A stretch of 64,000 nt of DNA from Parahoeflea halophila (GCF_900220985.1 NZ_OCPC01000004.1:248001-312000), one strand, 5' to 3'. Counted from the stretch's first letter, positions 40,138 to 49,771 are shown. Made by a program: numbers and translations. Notes: generated by a model not told the origin, from the letters alone.

Positions 40138-40481
40138 GTCGTCCTCATTGTGCGCCGGGTCCGGCGATGGGCTTTCGCATGCGCCGCGCGCAAGCATCGG
40201 TGCCCACTTATAGGCAAGCCCAGTCCCTCGAACAATGCTTCTCGTCAGCCCCTGTGATAGTGTGGGGTCGCGCGGCGGGTTCCGAAAGCCGCTGGTCCGG
40301 CCGCATCGTGAGCTTGCGCCAGCCTCGGGAAAGCTTCTCGGTCTAGCTTCAAAAGGCTGATTGTCAGGGGAATATCGGGCACCATGAAGCATGGGGCAAC
40401 AACCAGGCCTGAAGACATCTGCCGGCCAATATGGTCGGCGGAGCGGTTTCTCTGTCGCAGACCCCGGAAGGGAGCCGCATC
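40138..40481. other. Divergent intergenic region of 344 bases
   Basis: Spacer between the HerA-like ATPase gene and the CDP-sugar cassette. It contains the minus-strand promoter candidate at 40207-40235. On the plus strand I find no good promoter or terminator and no RNA gene. The short open frames within it look like GC-rich noise. Confidence 0.6.
40207..40235 (-). promoter_or_regulatory. Candidate sigma-70 promoter for the HerA-like ATPase gene
   Basis: On the minus strand TTGTTC (40235-40230) and TATAAG (40212-40207) are separated by exactly 17 bases. Transcription would start near 40200, giving a leader of about 60 bases to the ATG at 40137. This also argues against the longer coding frame that would span it. 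Confidence 0.55.
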
Positions 40482-41252
40482 ATGAAGGTCGTGATCCTGG
40501 CAGGCGGCCTGGGCTCGCGGCTTTCTGAGGAAACCCACCTGCGGCCGAAGCCCATGGTGGATATCGGCGGGCGGCCGATCCTCTGGCACATCATGAAGCT
40601 CTACCACACCCACGGCTTGCGCGACTTCGTCATCTGCTGTGGTTTTCGCGGTTACGTGATCAAGGAATATTTCGCCAACTATGCGCTGCACATGTCGGAC
40701 ATGACCTTCGACATGTCCGACAACACGGTTCATTTCCACCGGCAGAGCGCCGAAGACTGGCGGGTGACACTGGTCGACACCGGCGAAAACACCATGACCG
40801 GGGGGCGGCTCAAGCGTGTGGCGCCCTATCTCGCGGGCGAAGAAAACTTCTGCTTTACCTATGGCGACGGCCTCTCGGATGTCGACATTTCCGCCACAGT
40901 CGATTTTCACAAGGCCCATGGCAAGCTCGCAACGGTGACGGCAGTGCGGCCGCCGGCGCGATTCGGTGCGCTCAAGCTCGATGGCGATACGGTTCAGGGT
41001 TTTATCGAGAAGCCGGAAGGTGAGGGCGGCTTCATCAATGGCGGTTTTTTCGTGCTCTCCAACCCGGTGCTTGACTGGATTGAGAACGACCACACAAGTT
41101 TCGAAGCGGAGCCTCTTTCTAGAATCGCCGAAGCAGGTGAACTGCGGGCCTTCTTTCACCGCGGCTTCTGGCAACCGATGGATACCTTGCGCGACAAGAC
41201 CATGCTTGAGGCACTTTGGACACAGGGGCGTGCGCCTTGGAAAAGCTGGTGA
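40482..41252 (+). CDS. rfbF: Glucose-1-phosphate cytidylyltransferase
   Basis: A 256-residue nucleotidyltransferase making CDP-glucose from CTP and glucose 1-phosphate. The N-terminal signature LAGGLGSRLSEETHLRPKP and MVDIGGRPILWHIMKLY, plus the metal-binding YGDGLSDVD, are the RfbF pattern. It opens a four-gene unit in which each gene overlaps the next by four bases. CDP-glucose is the entry compound for CDP-linked 3,6-dideoxy- or branched 6-deoxyhexoses. Confidence 0.93.
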   Translation: MKVVILAGGLGSRLSEETHLRPKPMVDIGGRPILWHIMKLYHTHGLRDFVICCGFRGYVIKEYFANYALHMSDMTFDMSDNTVHFHRQSAEDWRVTLVDTGENTMTGGRLKRVAPYLAGEENFCFTYGDGLSDVDISATVDFHKAHGKLATVTAVRPPARFGALKLDGDTVQGFIEKPEGEGGFINGGFFVLSNPVLDWIENDHTSFEAEPLSRIAEAGELRAFFHRGFWQPMDTLRDKTMLEALWTQGRAPWKSW

Positions 41253-42337
41253 TCGCCGGGCTTCCTGATCGCAATTTCTGGCGTGGACGCAGGGTGCTTC
41301 TCACCGGCCACACCGGGTTCAAGGGCGCGTGGCTGCTGTTCTGGCTGGAGGCCATGGGCGCACGGGTAACCGGCTGCTCGCTGTCGCCGGACCGGCCCGA
41401 AGCGCTGTTCTCGCACCTGCACGCAGCGGAGCGGTTGGCAAGCGAGATCGTCGACATTCGCGATCCCAAGGGCCTGGCTGCGCTGGTCGCGCGCACCGAG
41501 CCGGAAGTTGTTCTCCATCTCGCAGCCCAGTCGCTGGTGCGTCGCGGCTACAGTGAGCCGCACGCAACATTTGAAACCAATGTCTCGGGCACCAACAATC
41601 TTCTGCGAGCTATTGCCGAGGTAAAATCTGCAAGCGCGCTCGTCGTCACCACCACCGACAAGGTCTACCGCAACTGCGATGATGGCAGGCCCTTCGTTGA
41701 AACCGATCCGCTGGGCGGGCATGATCCCTACTCCGCCAGCAAGGCGGCTTGCGAGATGGTGGTCGACGGATGGCGCAGCCGCCTCGCGGATGAAGGATGT
41801 GCCGTTGCAACCGCGCGCGCCGGAAACGTCATCGGCGGCGGCGATTGGGCCGAAGACCGGCTGATCCCCGACGCAGTCCGGGCCTGGTCGTCCGGCCGGG
41901 TCTTGCAGGTGCGGCGCCCCGATGCAACCCGGCCCTGGCAGCACGTGCTGGAGCCGCTGCGTGGCTATCTGGTGTTGGCCGAACGATTGGCGTCGGGACA
42001 GGATACAGCCCCGGCGTTCAACTTCGGACCGCGTTCGGAGAGCGCATCCGTTCGCAAGGTCCTGTCCCTTGCAGCAGAGCAGTTTGGTGCCGTGCGAACC
42101 GAATTCGCCGAGACCTCGCAGGGACCTGCCGAGGCACACGCGCTGGCGCTTGACCCAAGCCTCGCCGAAACGGTCCTCGCAGTCCGGGGGCTTTGGGACC
42201 TGCAGCAGACCGTCACCCTGACAGCCGGTTGGTACCGGGCATTTCTGGCTGGTCGTCCGGCAAGGGATCTCTGCGAGGCGGATTTGACCGCCTGCCTCGA
42301 CACTGTCCGGCGCGCGTCTATGGCTGGCATCCGGTGA
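41249..42337 (+). CDS. rfbG: CDP-glucose 4,6-dehydratase
   Basis: A 362-residue extended SDR producing CDP-4-keto-6-deoxyglucose. It has TGHTGFKG at 19-26, TTDKVY at 135-140 in place of the classical TDEVYG, and catalytic Tyr161/Lys165 in DPYSASK. The GTG start overlaps the rfbF TGA as GTGA; TTG codons upstream are also in frame but the overlap start matches the arrangement of the next two genes. Confidence 0.92.
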   Translation: MIAGLPDRNFWRGRRVLLTGHTGFKGAWLLFWLEAMGARVTGCSLSPDRPEALFSHLHAAERLASEIVDIRDPKGLAALVARTEPEVVLHLAAQSLVRRGYSEPHATFETNVSGTNNLLRAIAEVKSASALVVTTTDKVYRNCDDGRPFVETDPLGGHDPYSASKAACEMVVDGWRSRLADEGCAVATARAGNVIGGGDWAEDRLIPDAVRAWSSGRVLQVRRPDATRPWQHVLEPLRGYLVLAERLASGQDTAPAFNFGPRSESASVRKVLSLAAEQFGAVRTEFAETSQGPAEAHALALDPSLAETVLAVRGLWDLQQTVTLTAGWYRAFLAGRPARDLCEADLTACLDTVRRASMAGIR

Positions 42338-42903
42338 GCGCTTCGCCCTTCATCCTCACACCCTTGATGCCCGAGCAATCCGGTGGCCCGGCGCTGGTCG
42401 AGCGCAAGCCATTTGTCGACCAGCGCGGTGCCTTCGCCCGGATTTTCTGTTCCGCTGCGCTCAGCCAAATCGGCTGGCCCGGTCCGGTCGCGCAGATCAA
42501 TCACAGCCGGACGGACAAGGCCGGAACGCTGCGCGGGCTGCACTACCAGCGTCCGCCCCATGCCGAAGCCAAGCTGGTCGTCTGCATTCGAGGCGCAGTT
42601 CACGATGTTGCCGTCGACATCCGTGAGGACAGCCCGGCCCGGTACCGGCATGTCGGCGTGAAGCTGTCCGCAGAAGCGGGGACTGCCATCTACATTCCGG
42701 AGGGCTTTGCGCATGGCTTCCAGGCGCTAACCGATGATGCGGAACTGGTCTACATTCATTCCGCGGCCTACAATCCCGCCTGCGAGGCGGGCCTCAGACA
42801 TGATGACCCTGCGCTTGCCATTCATTGGCCGCTGCCGGTCACCGGCATCTCGGCGCGCGATGCGGAGCACCCGATGATAGGTCCGGCAGGGCAGACATCA
42901 TGA
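42334..42903 (+). CDS. RmlC-like nucleotide-sugar 3,5-epimerase
   Basis: A 189-residue cupin of the dTDP-4-dehydrorhamnose 3,5-epimerase family. The active-site stretch TLRGLHYQRPPHAEAKLV includes His70 and Lys80. The C-terminal tyrosine-bearing AELVYIHSAAYNP is present. Its GTG start again overlaps the preceding stop as GTGA. The substrate here should be the CDP-4-keto-6-deoxy sugar from RfbG rather than the dTDP form; whether it epimerises C3, C5 or both cannot be read from sequence. Confidence 0.88.
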   Translation: MSASPFILTPLMPEQSGGPALVERKPFVDQRGAFARIFCSAALSQIGWPGPVAQINHSRTDKAGTLRGLHYQRPPHAEAKLVVCIRGAVHDVAVDIREDSPARYRHVGVKLSAEAGTAIYIPEGFAHGFQALTDDAELVYIHSAAYNPACEAGLRHDDPALAIHWPLPVTGISARDAEHPMIGPAGQTS

Positions 42904-44132
42904 TGCAGTGCAGACATTGTGGCAGCGCGGGGTTCATCCCGTTTCTTGATCTGGGGGAAGCGCCGCCCTCCAATTCCTATCTCGATGCGGCAGACCTGGC
43001 CCGCCCGGAAAAGCGCTACCCGCTCGTAATCCGCACCTGCACCGAATGCTGGCTGACCCAGACCAAGGATTTTGCCGACCGAGAGGAGTTCTTCTCCGGC
43101 GATTATGCCTATTTCTCCTCGTTTTCGAAAACCTGGCTGGAGCATGCCAAAGCCTATGTCGGAGCCATGCGTGACCGGTTTGGTCTCGGCCCGGAAAGCC
43201 TGGTGGCCGAGGTCGCGGCCAACGACGGCTATCTGCTGCAATATGTCTGCGAGCTTGGCATCCCCTGCTATGGCATCGAGCCGACCCGCAGCACGGCCGC
43301 CGCCGCCCGCGCCAGGGGCGTCGAGATCGTCGAGGAGTTTTTCGGCAGTGAGCTTGGCTCCAGGCTGGCACGAGAGGGCCGCCAGGCCGATCTGATTGCC
43401 GCCAACAATGTGCTGGCCCATGTCCCCGACATCAATGACTTTGTCCGCGGCTTTGCCAAGCTTCTCAAGCCCGCAGGCGTGGCGACCTTTGAGTTTCCGC
43501 ATCTTTACGAGATGGTACGAGGCAACCAGTTCGACACCGCCTACCACGAACACTACTCCTATCTTTCATTGATCGCGGTTGCGCGTATACTTCGGGCCAA
43601 TGACCTGATGGTCTTCGATGTGGAAACAACGCCGCATCATGGTGGCAGCCTAAGGGTTTTTGCCTGCCGCAGCGACCATGCAGCCCATCACGTAATGCCG
43701 GCGGTCAGGGCCATGCTCGAGATCGAGCATGAAGCAGGAATGAATGCCGAGCCCTTTTATGCCGGTTTCCAGGCCAGCGCCGAGGCTGCGCGGGACGGTT
43801 TCCGGGCATTCCTTGCCGATGCGCGCAAGGCCGGGCTGAAAGTGGCCGCCTATGGCGCCGCGGCCAAGGGCAACACCTTGCTCAACTTCGCGGGCACGGA
43901 GGCAGATGAGATCGCTTTTGTGGTCGATCGCAATCCGGCCAAGCAGGGGCGCTACATGCCCGGTTCGCGCATACCAATCGTCGGTGAAGACCGGCTTCTT
44001 TCCGACCAACCTGACAGGGTGGTGATACTGCCATGGAACATCGAGACCGAAATCAGGAGCCAACTGGCCTATATCAGCGATTGGGGTGGACAGTTCGTGA
44101 CCGCGATTCCGCAACTGCGGATCAGAAGCTAG
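42900..44132 (+). CDS. NDP-hexose C-methyltransferase (SAM-dependent, zinc-binding N-terminus)
   Basis: A 410-residue three-domain methyltransferase of the TylC3/C-methyltransferase type. The N-terminal zinc site has Cys4, Cys7, Cys47 and Cys50. A class I SAM domain follows with VAEVAANDGYLLQY and EPTRSTAAAAR. The C-terminal domain contains AYGAAAKGNTLLNF. Such enzymes methylate C3 of 4-keto-deoxysugars. It is coupled by ATGA to the epimerase, so the cassette likely makes a CDP-linked 3-C-methyl-6-deoxyhexose, though the final ketoreductase is not visible. Confidence 0.88.
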   Translation: MMQCRHCGSAGFIPFLDLGEAPPSNSYLDAADLARPEKRYPLVIRTCTECWLTQTKDFADREEFFSGDYAYFSSFSKTWLEHAKAYVGAMRDRFGLGPESLVAEVAANDGYLLQYVCELGIPCYGIEPTRSTAAAARARGVEIVEEFFGSELGSRLAREGRQADLIAANNVLAHVPDINDFVRGFAKLLKPAGVATFEFPHLYEMVRGNQFDTAYHEHYSYLSLIAVARILRANDLMVFDVETTPHHGGSLRVFACRSDHAAHHVMPAVRAMLEIEHEAGMNAEPFYAGFQASAEAARDGFRAFLADARKAGLKVAAYGAAAKGNTLLNFAGTEADEIAFVVDRNPAKQGRYMPGSRIPIVGEDRLLSDQPDRVVILPWNIETEIRSQLAYISDWGGQFVTAIPQLRIRS

Positions 44133-44494
44133 GCGAGAAGGTCGAAATCGAGCTCACCGGCAAGAGCGGATGGATCGAACTCGATGCGACCCGCAACTCA
44201 AACGCCTGATCACGCATTTCCAAGCCGGGCGGCAGCAGCATCACGCCACGTCTTCTTCTCTTCCATGCCGGATTATGGGCATCCGGGTGTTTGCCGTGCC
44301 AGAATGTTGGTAGAGGCACATGCCAGTCATCGAGTCCGGTGCATTTTGTGCGAGCAATTATCCATGAAAACGTTTGTTGAAAAGCTGAGTGGCGGCAAGA
44401 GAGCCCGAATTATTTGCCCGGCCTGATTTGCCGGGCCGGGGAGCCGCTATTTCGACGAAACAAGGCGCAATTCGCGCACGACAAGGGTGTTTTC
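44133..44494. other. Intergenic region of 362 bases
   Basis: No convincing gene. The only structure noticed is an inverted repeat GCCCGGC (44416-44422) and GCCGGGC (44430-44436) without a T-run, about 60 bases before the next gene. The stretch around 44335-44415 has lower GC than its neighbours and may hold the promoter of the P-loop gene. Confidence 0.5.
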
Positions 44495-44998
44495 ATGCTC
44501 TCAACATCACCAGCGCTGCATCTCGTATGCGGCAAAATAGCATCCGGAAAATCGACGTTGACTGCGAAACTTGGCGCCATGCCGGGTACGGTTGTCATTG
44601 CCGAGGATGACTGGCTGGCAGCGCTCTACTCGGATGAGATGTCATCGATCTCCGATTATGTGCGGTGTTCGGCAAAGTTGCAGGCAATCATGGGCCCCCA
44701 TATCGTCTCGCTTTTGACTGCAGGTGTGTCGGTGGCGCTGGATTACCCGGCAAACACGGTCGCCAACCGGCTGTGGATGCGCGCCATCATCGATGTGACA
44801 GATGTGGCCCACAAGCTGCATTTCCTCGATGTTCCGGATGATGTTTGCAAAGCGAGAATGCGCGCCCGAAACGAAGGCGGAGATCATCCGTTTGCTGTTT
44901 CGGATGAACAATTCGAGAAGATATCCAAGCACTTTGTCGCCCCGACGCCTCAAGAGGGCTTCAACATCGTTACCCACCGTCCCGACGATCAGGCATAG
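44495..44998 (+). CDS. Small P-loop ATP-binding (AAA/zeta-like kinase) protein
   Basis: A 167-residue protein with a Walker A at residues 13-20 (GKIASGKS) followed by TLTAKL. It belongs to the broad group of small P-loop kinases (AAA_33 or zeta-toxin/chloramphenicol-phosphotransferase-like). A lid-like Arg-rich segment CKARMRARNEGGDHPF follows. No antitoxin gene is adjacent, so a toxin role is not supported; phosphorylation of a small molecule is the general expectation. Confidence 0.75.
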   Translation: MLSTSPALHLVCGKIASGKSTLTAKLGAMPGTVVIAEDDWLAALYSDEMSSISDYVRCSAKLQAIMGPHIVSLLTAGVSVALDYPANTVANRLWMRAIIDVTDVAHKLHFLDVPDDVCKARMRARNEGGDHPFAVSDEQFEKISKHFVAPTPQEGFNIVTHRPDDQA

Positions 44999-45137
44999 TT
45001 ACCGTGTGATCGTCGGGCGCATTGCCGCTCAGGCAGGGCCGCTATGCCGTGTCCGGGACAGGATCCAGAAAAAATAGCGGTTGGCGGAATGCGCCAAATT
45101 TGCCATGTGTTGAGCCTACACAATTGAGAGGTTGGTC

Positions 45138-45992
45138 ATGCGCACGGTCTATGTCAACGGAAACTATGTGCCGGAAGATGAGGCCAAGGTCTCGGTATTT
45201 GATCGCGGTTTCCTGTTTGCCGACGGCATTTATGAGGTTGCTTCCGTGCTCGGCGGCAAGCTGATCGATTTTCCGGCCCATATTGCGCGGCTGCACCGTT
45301 CCGCCGGCGAACTTGGGATGCGTATCGATGTCACCGACGAGGATCTGCTCGCCATTCACCGCGAGTTGGTAAGCCGCAACAATGTCGAGGAGGGCGTGGT
45401 CTATCTGCAGATGACCCGCGGCGCCATCGACCGCGATTTCCTGTTCGATACCGACAAGCTGACACCGACGCTGGTCCTGTTCACCCAGTCCCGCCCGCTG
45501 ATCGACACCGCGGTCGCGAAAAACGGCATGAAGATCGTCTCCATCCCGGATCTGCGCTGGGGCCGCTGCGACATCAAGACCGTGCAGCTCCTCTACCCGT
45601 CCTTGGGCAAGATGGAAGCCAAGGCCCGAGGCGCCGACGATGCCTGGATGGTGCGCGACGGTGTTGTCACCGAGGGCACCTCGAACAACGCTTTCATAGT
45701 CACGAAAAACGGCGCAATCGTCACCCGACCGCTGTCGCACGCGATCCTGCCCGGAATCACCCGCGCCGCCCTGATGGCCTATTCCGAGGCCAATGGCACC
45801 AGCATCGAAGAGCGTGAGTTCACCATCGAGGAAGCAAAGGATGCCGCCGAGGCGTTCATTTCGTCGGCTTCGGTCTTTGTCGGTCCGGTCATCTCGATTG
45901 ATGGTGTGGAACTGTCGGGCGGCAAACCCGGCCCGGTGACGCTCGGTCTGCGCAAGACCTATATCGAGGAAAGCCTCAAGCGGGCGCTTTGA
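45138..45992 (+). CDS. dat: D-alanine (D-amino acid) aminotransferase
   Basis: A 284-residue fold-type IV PLP transaminase of the D-amino acid class. The PLP lysine is Lys147 (CDIKTVQLL), Glu179 contacts the ring nitrogen (VTEGTSNNAF), and the N-terminal VSVFDRGFLFADGIYEV is the family opening. It interconverts D-alanine with other D-amino acids such as D-glutamate for peptidoglycan. GAGAGG upstream supports the ATG at 45138 over TTG/GTG codons just before it. Confidence 0.9.
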   Translation: MRTVYVNGNYVPEDEAKVSVFDRGFLFADGIYEVASVLGGKLIDFPAHIARLHRSAGELGMRIDVTDEDLLAIHRELVSRNNVEEGVVYLQMTRGAIDRDFLFDTDKLTPTLVLFTQSRPLIDTAVAKNGMKIVSIPDLRWGRCDIKTVQLLYPSLGKMEAKARGADDAWMVRDGVVTEGTSNNAFIVTKNGAIVTRPLSHAILPGITRAALMAYSEANGTSIEEREFTIEEAKDAAEAFISSASVFVGPVISIDGVELSGGKPGPVTLGLRKTYIEESLKRAL

Positions 45993-46046
45993 TCGCGAAT
46001 CTGTGAATTGGAGCCGGGCCGCAAGGTCCCGGCTCCGCTCGCGTCT

Positions 46047-46835
46047 TCAGACCGATTTGATGGCGCCGCCGTCGCAGCGGATCATGGACCCGTTGATGTA
46101 GCTCGCCCGGGCGCTGACGATGAAGGCAGCGGTGTTGGCGAACTCTTCCACCGCGCCGTAACGCCCGACAGGGATTTCCTTCTGCGCGGCCTTGGAGACC
46201 TCGGCGACGTCCTTGCCGGTGCGCTCTGCATTGGCGGCATCGAGCTGTTTCAGCCGGTCTGTTCCAATGCGGCCAGGCAGAAGCATGTTGAAGGTAACGC
46301 CGTCACCGGCGGTTTCGTTGGCCATCGATTTCGACCAGCCGACGAGCGTGGCTCGGAGTGCGTTGGACAGTCCCAGATTGGGGATCGGCTGGATCACGCC
46401 GGAGGAGGCCACCGTCAGCACCCGGCCCCATCCCTGGGCCCGCATGCCCGGCAGGAAACGCGCGGTGATATCCATCACGCTCATCACCATGATTTCGAAC
46501 TGGCGGTGAACCACAGACAGGTCTGCTTCGCTCATCAATCCCGGAGGCGGACCACCGGTGTTGTTGACGAGGATATCCAGGCCGCCGAATTCGCTCTTCA
46601 CGGTCTGCTCGAGCAATTCCGGCGTGCCCTTGTCGGACAGATCGGAAACCACGAACCGGGCCTTGCCCGCACCGCGCGCGTTGATGGTGTTGACCGCTGC
46701 CTCAAGGCGCTCGCCGTCGCGGCCGGTGATCAGCACATCGGCGCCTTCTGCGGCGATGGCTTCGGCGATGCCGAGCCCCAGTCCGCGTGATGACGCCAGC
46801 ACCAGAGCCCGTTTTCCTGTCAATCCAAGATCCAT
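46047..46835 (-). CDS. Atypical SDR family protein lacking the YxxxK motif
   Basis: A 262-residue Rossmann-fold SDR. The cofactor loop is ASSRGLG at 14-20 instead of TGxxxGxG; NNTGG (91-95) and the ASSG segment near 143-146 are present. The position of the catalytic Tyr-x-x-x-Lys is occupied by Ser157 and Arg161 in [11 protein letters not shown] family of similar rhizobial and Bacillus SDRs shares this wording, so it is not a sequencing artefact, but normal carbonyl reduction chemistry is doubtful. It is convergent with dat and divergent from pyrC. Confidence 0.8.
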   Translation of the reverse strand: MDLGLTGKRALVLASSRGLGLGIAEAIAAEGADVLITGRDGERLEAAVNTINARGAGKARFVVSDLSDKGTPELLEQTVKSEFGGLDILVNNTGGPPPGLMSEADLSVVHRQFEIMVMSVMDITARFLPGMRAQGWGRVLTVASSGVIQPIPNLGLSNALRATLVGWSKSMANETAGDGVTFNMLLPGRIGTDRLKQLDAANAERTGKDVAEVSKAAQKEIPVGRYGAVEEFANTAAFIVSARASYINGSMIRCDGGAIKSV

Positions 46836-46959
46836 GAAGTCTTTCCCTGTTTGCCTGTTGCCTGCTAAAGCCTTGCCTATCAGTTGCCGCCCGGGACGCA
46901 GAACGTCAACCCCTGCCGCCGGGCAGACGGGGCAGCCAAATCCAGGGAGAACCCTTAGC

Positions 46960-47997
46960 GTGGTCGAGATTACCATTCCGAAGCCTGATGACTGGCACCT
47001 GCACCTGCGCGATGGCGCCATGCTGGAAGGCGTTCTGCCTTACAGCGCGCAGCATTTTGCCCGCGCAATCATCATGCCGAATCTGGTTCCGCCGGTGGTG
47101 ACCAGCGCCGACGCCAGAGCCTATCGGGATCGCATCATGGCGGCCTTGCCGAAGGGGCTCGACTTCACCCCATTGATGACGCTGTACCTGACCGAAGGTA
47201 CCGACCCGGCAGATGTCGCCAGCGCCCATGCGTCCGGTTTGGTGACGGCGGTGAAGCTCTACCCCGCCGGTGCCACCACCAATTCCCATTCCGGTGTCCG
47301 CGATCTTTCGAAGGTCATGCCGGTTCTGGAAAAGATGGCCGAGATCGGCATGCCGCTTTGCATTCACGGTGAAGTCACCGATTCATCGGTGGACATCTTC
47401 GACCGCGAGGCGGTGTTCATCGAGACCGTGCTCGACCCGCTGCGTGCGAAACTCCCGGAATTGAAGATCACGCTCGAGCACATCACCACATCCAACGGCA
47501 TCGCTTATGTGACGGGTGCGGACGCCAATCTGGCCGGCAGCATCACGACCCATCATCTGATGATCAACCGCAACGCCATCCTCGCCGGCGGTATCAAGCC
47601 TCATTATTACTGCCTGCCCGTTGCCAAGCGCGAGAGCCATCGTCTGGCTTTGCGCAAGGCGGCGACCTCGGGCGACACGCGGTTCTTTCTCGGCACCGAT
47701 TCCGCGCCGCATGTCGACCCGCTGAAGGAATGCGGCTGCGGCTGTGCCGGTATCTTCACCTCGATCAACACCCTTTCCTGCCTTGCCCATGTGTTCGAGG
47801 AAGACGGCGCGCTCGACAAGCTGGCCGGCTTCGCCAGCCTCCACGGCCCGGCCTGGTACGGCCTGCCGGTCAACAGCGAGACGGTGACACTCGCAAAGCG
47901 TGATCACCCGGTGACCTGGCCCGATAAGATCGAAACCGGGGACGGGCCTGTCACCGTGTTCGACCCGCTGGTGCCCATCCACTGGGAAGTTGCCTGA
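46960..47997 (+). CDS. pyrC: Dihydroorotase (class II)
   Basis: A 345-residue zinc amidohydrolase converting carbamoyl aspartate to dihydroorotate. The metal and substrate motif DWHLHLRDG has His13, His15 and Arg17; IMPNLVPPV and LGTDSAPH are also present. The length is close to E. coli PyrC. The GTG start lies about ten bases after AGGGAGA. It is followed 90 bases later by pyrE. Confidence 0.95.
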   Translation: MVEITIPKPDDWHLHLRDGAMLEGVLPYSAQHFARAIIMPNLVPPVVTSADARAYRDRIMAALPKGLDFTPLMTLYLTEGTDPADVASAHASGLVTAVKLYPAGATTNSHSGVRDLSKVMPVLEKMAEIGMPLCIHGEVTDSSVDIFDREAVFIETVLDPLRAKLPELKITLEHITTSNGIAYVTGADANLAGSITTHHLMINRNAILAGGIKPHYYCLPVAKRESHRLALRKAATSGDTRFFLGTDSAPHVDPLKECGCGCAGIFTSINTLSCLAHVFEEDGALDKLAGFASLHGPAWYGLPVNSETVTLAKRDHPVTWPDKIETGDGPVTVFDPLVPIHWEVA

Positions 47998-48087
47998 ACA
48001 CGCTTTTAACCGGCGGTCCGAACTGATATCTGGGTTGCCAAACTCAGCCGGACCTGGTGTCCGGGCCAGACCTTGGAGGCGATGCCG

Positions 48088-48786
48088 ATGTTTTCCAACA
48101 CCTTTCCCGACAAGGCGAAGATGGCGGAACTCGTCGCCACCCAGCTGCTGGAGATCAAGGCGGTGCATTTCAATGCCACCGAGCCCTACAAGCTGGCATC
48201 CGGGATGATGAGCCCGGTCTATATCGATTGCCGCAAGCTGATTTCCTACCCGCGCATCCGCTCGGCGGTGATGGATTTTGCCGCCGCCACGATCCTGTCG
48301 GAAGCCGGGTTCGAGCAGTTCGACTGTGTTGCCGGTGGCGAAACGGCCGGCATTCCTTTTGCCGCGTTTCTGGCCGAGCGTCTCGGCCTGCCGATGATCT
48401 ACGTCCGCAAGAAGCCGAAAGGCCATGGCCGCAATGCCCAGATCGAGGGCGAGTTGCCGGAAGGCTCGCGGGTGCTGGTGATCGAGGACCTGACCACCGC
48501 CGGCGGATCCATGTTCGCCTTCATCGATGCCATCCGGCAAGCCGGATGCACCGTCGATCACGGCATTGCGCTGTTCTATTACGGCATCTTCACTGAAGCC
48601 GAGCAGCGCTTTGCCAACGGCCACGTGACCCTGCATTATCTCGCCACCTGGCGTGATGTGCTGGCAGCGGCCACGAAACAACAGGCTTTCGATCCGGCGA
48701 CGCTGGCTTCGGTGGAAGCCTTTCTCGACGCGCCACTGGAATGGTCGGCCAAACATGGCGGCGTTTCGGAGCTGCCCGGTCGGTAA
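48088..48786 (+). CDS. pyrE: Orotate phosphoribosyltransferase
   Basis: A 232-residue type I phosphoribosyltransferase for the fifth step of UMP synthesis. The PRPP loop is [18 protein letters not shown], and the N-terminal [28 protein letters not shown] matches rhizobial PyrE, which favours the ATG at 48088 over the ATG or TTG just upstream. Together with pyrC it makes a pyrimidine pair. Confidence 0.94.
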   Translation: MFSNTFPDKAKMAELVATQLLEIKAVHFNATEPYKLASGMMSPVYIDCRKLISYPRIRSAVMDFAAATILSEAGFEQFDCVAGGETAGIPFAAFLAERLGLPMIYVRKKPKGHGRNAQIEGELPEGSRVLVIEDLTTAGGSMFAFIDAIRQAGCTVDHGIALFYYGIFTEAEQRFANGHVTLHYLATWRDVLAAATKQQAFDPATLASVEAFLDAPLEWSAKHGGVSELPGR

Positions 48787-48838
48787 AGCCTGATCGTGGT
48801 AACAACAGGCCGGGTCCGCCGGTCAGGGGAGGAATACG

Positions 48839-49762
48839 ATGATCATATGTTGTGGTGAGGCCCTGATCGACATGTTGCCGCGGACAACGACGGACGGCGA
48901 AGACGCGTTTGCGCCCTATGCCGGCGGCGCTGTCTTCAATACGGCGCTGGCGCTTGGCCGCCTCGGACTGGACACGAGCTTCTTCACCGGTCTCTCGAGC
49001 GACATGTTCGGCGATATCCTGCGGGAAGCGCTGACCGCCAGCGGTGTCGATCACAGCCCCTGCGCGACCCTTGATCTCAACACAACTCTGGCCTTCGTCC
49101 GGCTTGTAAACGGTCAGGCGAGCTACGCCTTCTTCGATGAAAACACCGCCGGCCGGATGATCACCGAGGCGCACCTGCCGGATCTAGGCGACGATGTCGA
49201 TGCCCTGCATTTCGGCGCCATCAGCCTGATCCCCGAGCCCTGCGGCTCCACCTATGAGAGCCTGATGCGGCGCGAGCATGGCGCGCGGGTGATCTCGCTC
49301 GATCCCAATATCCGCCCCGGTTTCATCCCCGATACCGCAAAACACCGCGCCCGCATCGATCGGATGATCGCCATGAGCGACATCGTCAAGATGTCCGATG
49401 AGGATCTCGAATGGTTCGGGCAGCCGGACATGGAAACCGCGGCCCGTGCCTGGTTGGCTGAGGGCCCGAGCCTGGTGGTCTTCACCCGCGGCCCGGATGG
49501 CGCGATCGGGTTCACTGCCGATCACACCGTCGAGGTTAGTGGCGTTCAGGTTACGGTCGCCGACACGGTGGGGGCCGGCGACACGTTCAATGCCGGCATG
49601 CTGGCATCGCTCAAGCGCGACAATCTTCTGACCAAGCAGGCGATGAAATCCCTGTCGGCGGAGGCTGTCAGCAATGCGCTCGGTCTTGGTGCGAAGGCGG
49701 CTGCCGTCACCGTGTCGCGGGCCGGCGCCAATCCGCCCTGGGCCAGCGAAATCGGCTTCTGA
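48839..49762 (+). CDS. frk: PfkB-family carbohydrate kinase, probable fructokinase
   Basis: A 307-residue ribokinase-like sugar kinase. The N-terminal CCGEALIDMLPR and GGAVFNTALALGRLG segments and the C-terminal DTVGAGDTFNAGML, with its catalytic Asp, are the PfkB signatures. Fructokinase is the best call because pgi lies nine bases away on the opposite strand, together linking fructose 6-phosphate and glucose 6-phosphate. Other ribokinase-family substrates are possible. Confidence 0.85.
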   Translation: MIICCGEALIDMLPRTTTDGEDAFAPYAGGAVFNTALALGRLGLDTSFFTGLSSDMFGDILREALTASGVDHSPCATLDLNTTLAFVRLVNGQASYAFFDENTAGRMITEAHLPDLGDDVDALHFGAISLIPEPCGSTYESLMRREHGARVISLDPNIRPGFIPDTAKHRARIDRMIAMSDIVKMSDEDLEWFGQPDMETAARAWLAEGPSLVVFTRGPDGAIGFTADHTVEVSGVQVTVADTVGAGDTFNAGMLASLKRDNLLTKQAMKSLSAEAVSNALGLGAKAAAVTVSRAGANPPWASEIGF

Positions 49763-49771
49763 TCGGTGCCT

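Noticed and set aside
44122-44319. Possible 65-residue minus-strand gene after the methyltransferase
   Set aside because: Partly antisense to the end of the methyltransferase, no ribosome-binding site and no resemblance to known proteins.
44495-44998. Zeta-toxin type toxin-antitoxin module
   Set aside because: The P-loop protein lacks a neighbouring antitoxin gene and the key toxin residues could not be identified.
46558-46959. 134-codon upstream extension of dihydroorotase
   Set aside because: It lies antisense to the SDR gene, and PyrC starts conventionally at the GTG after AGGGAGA.
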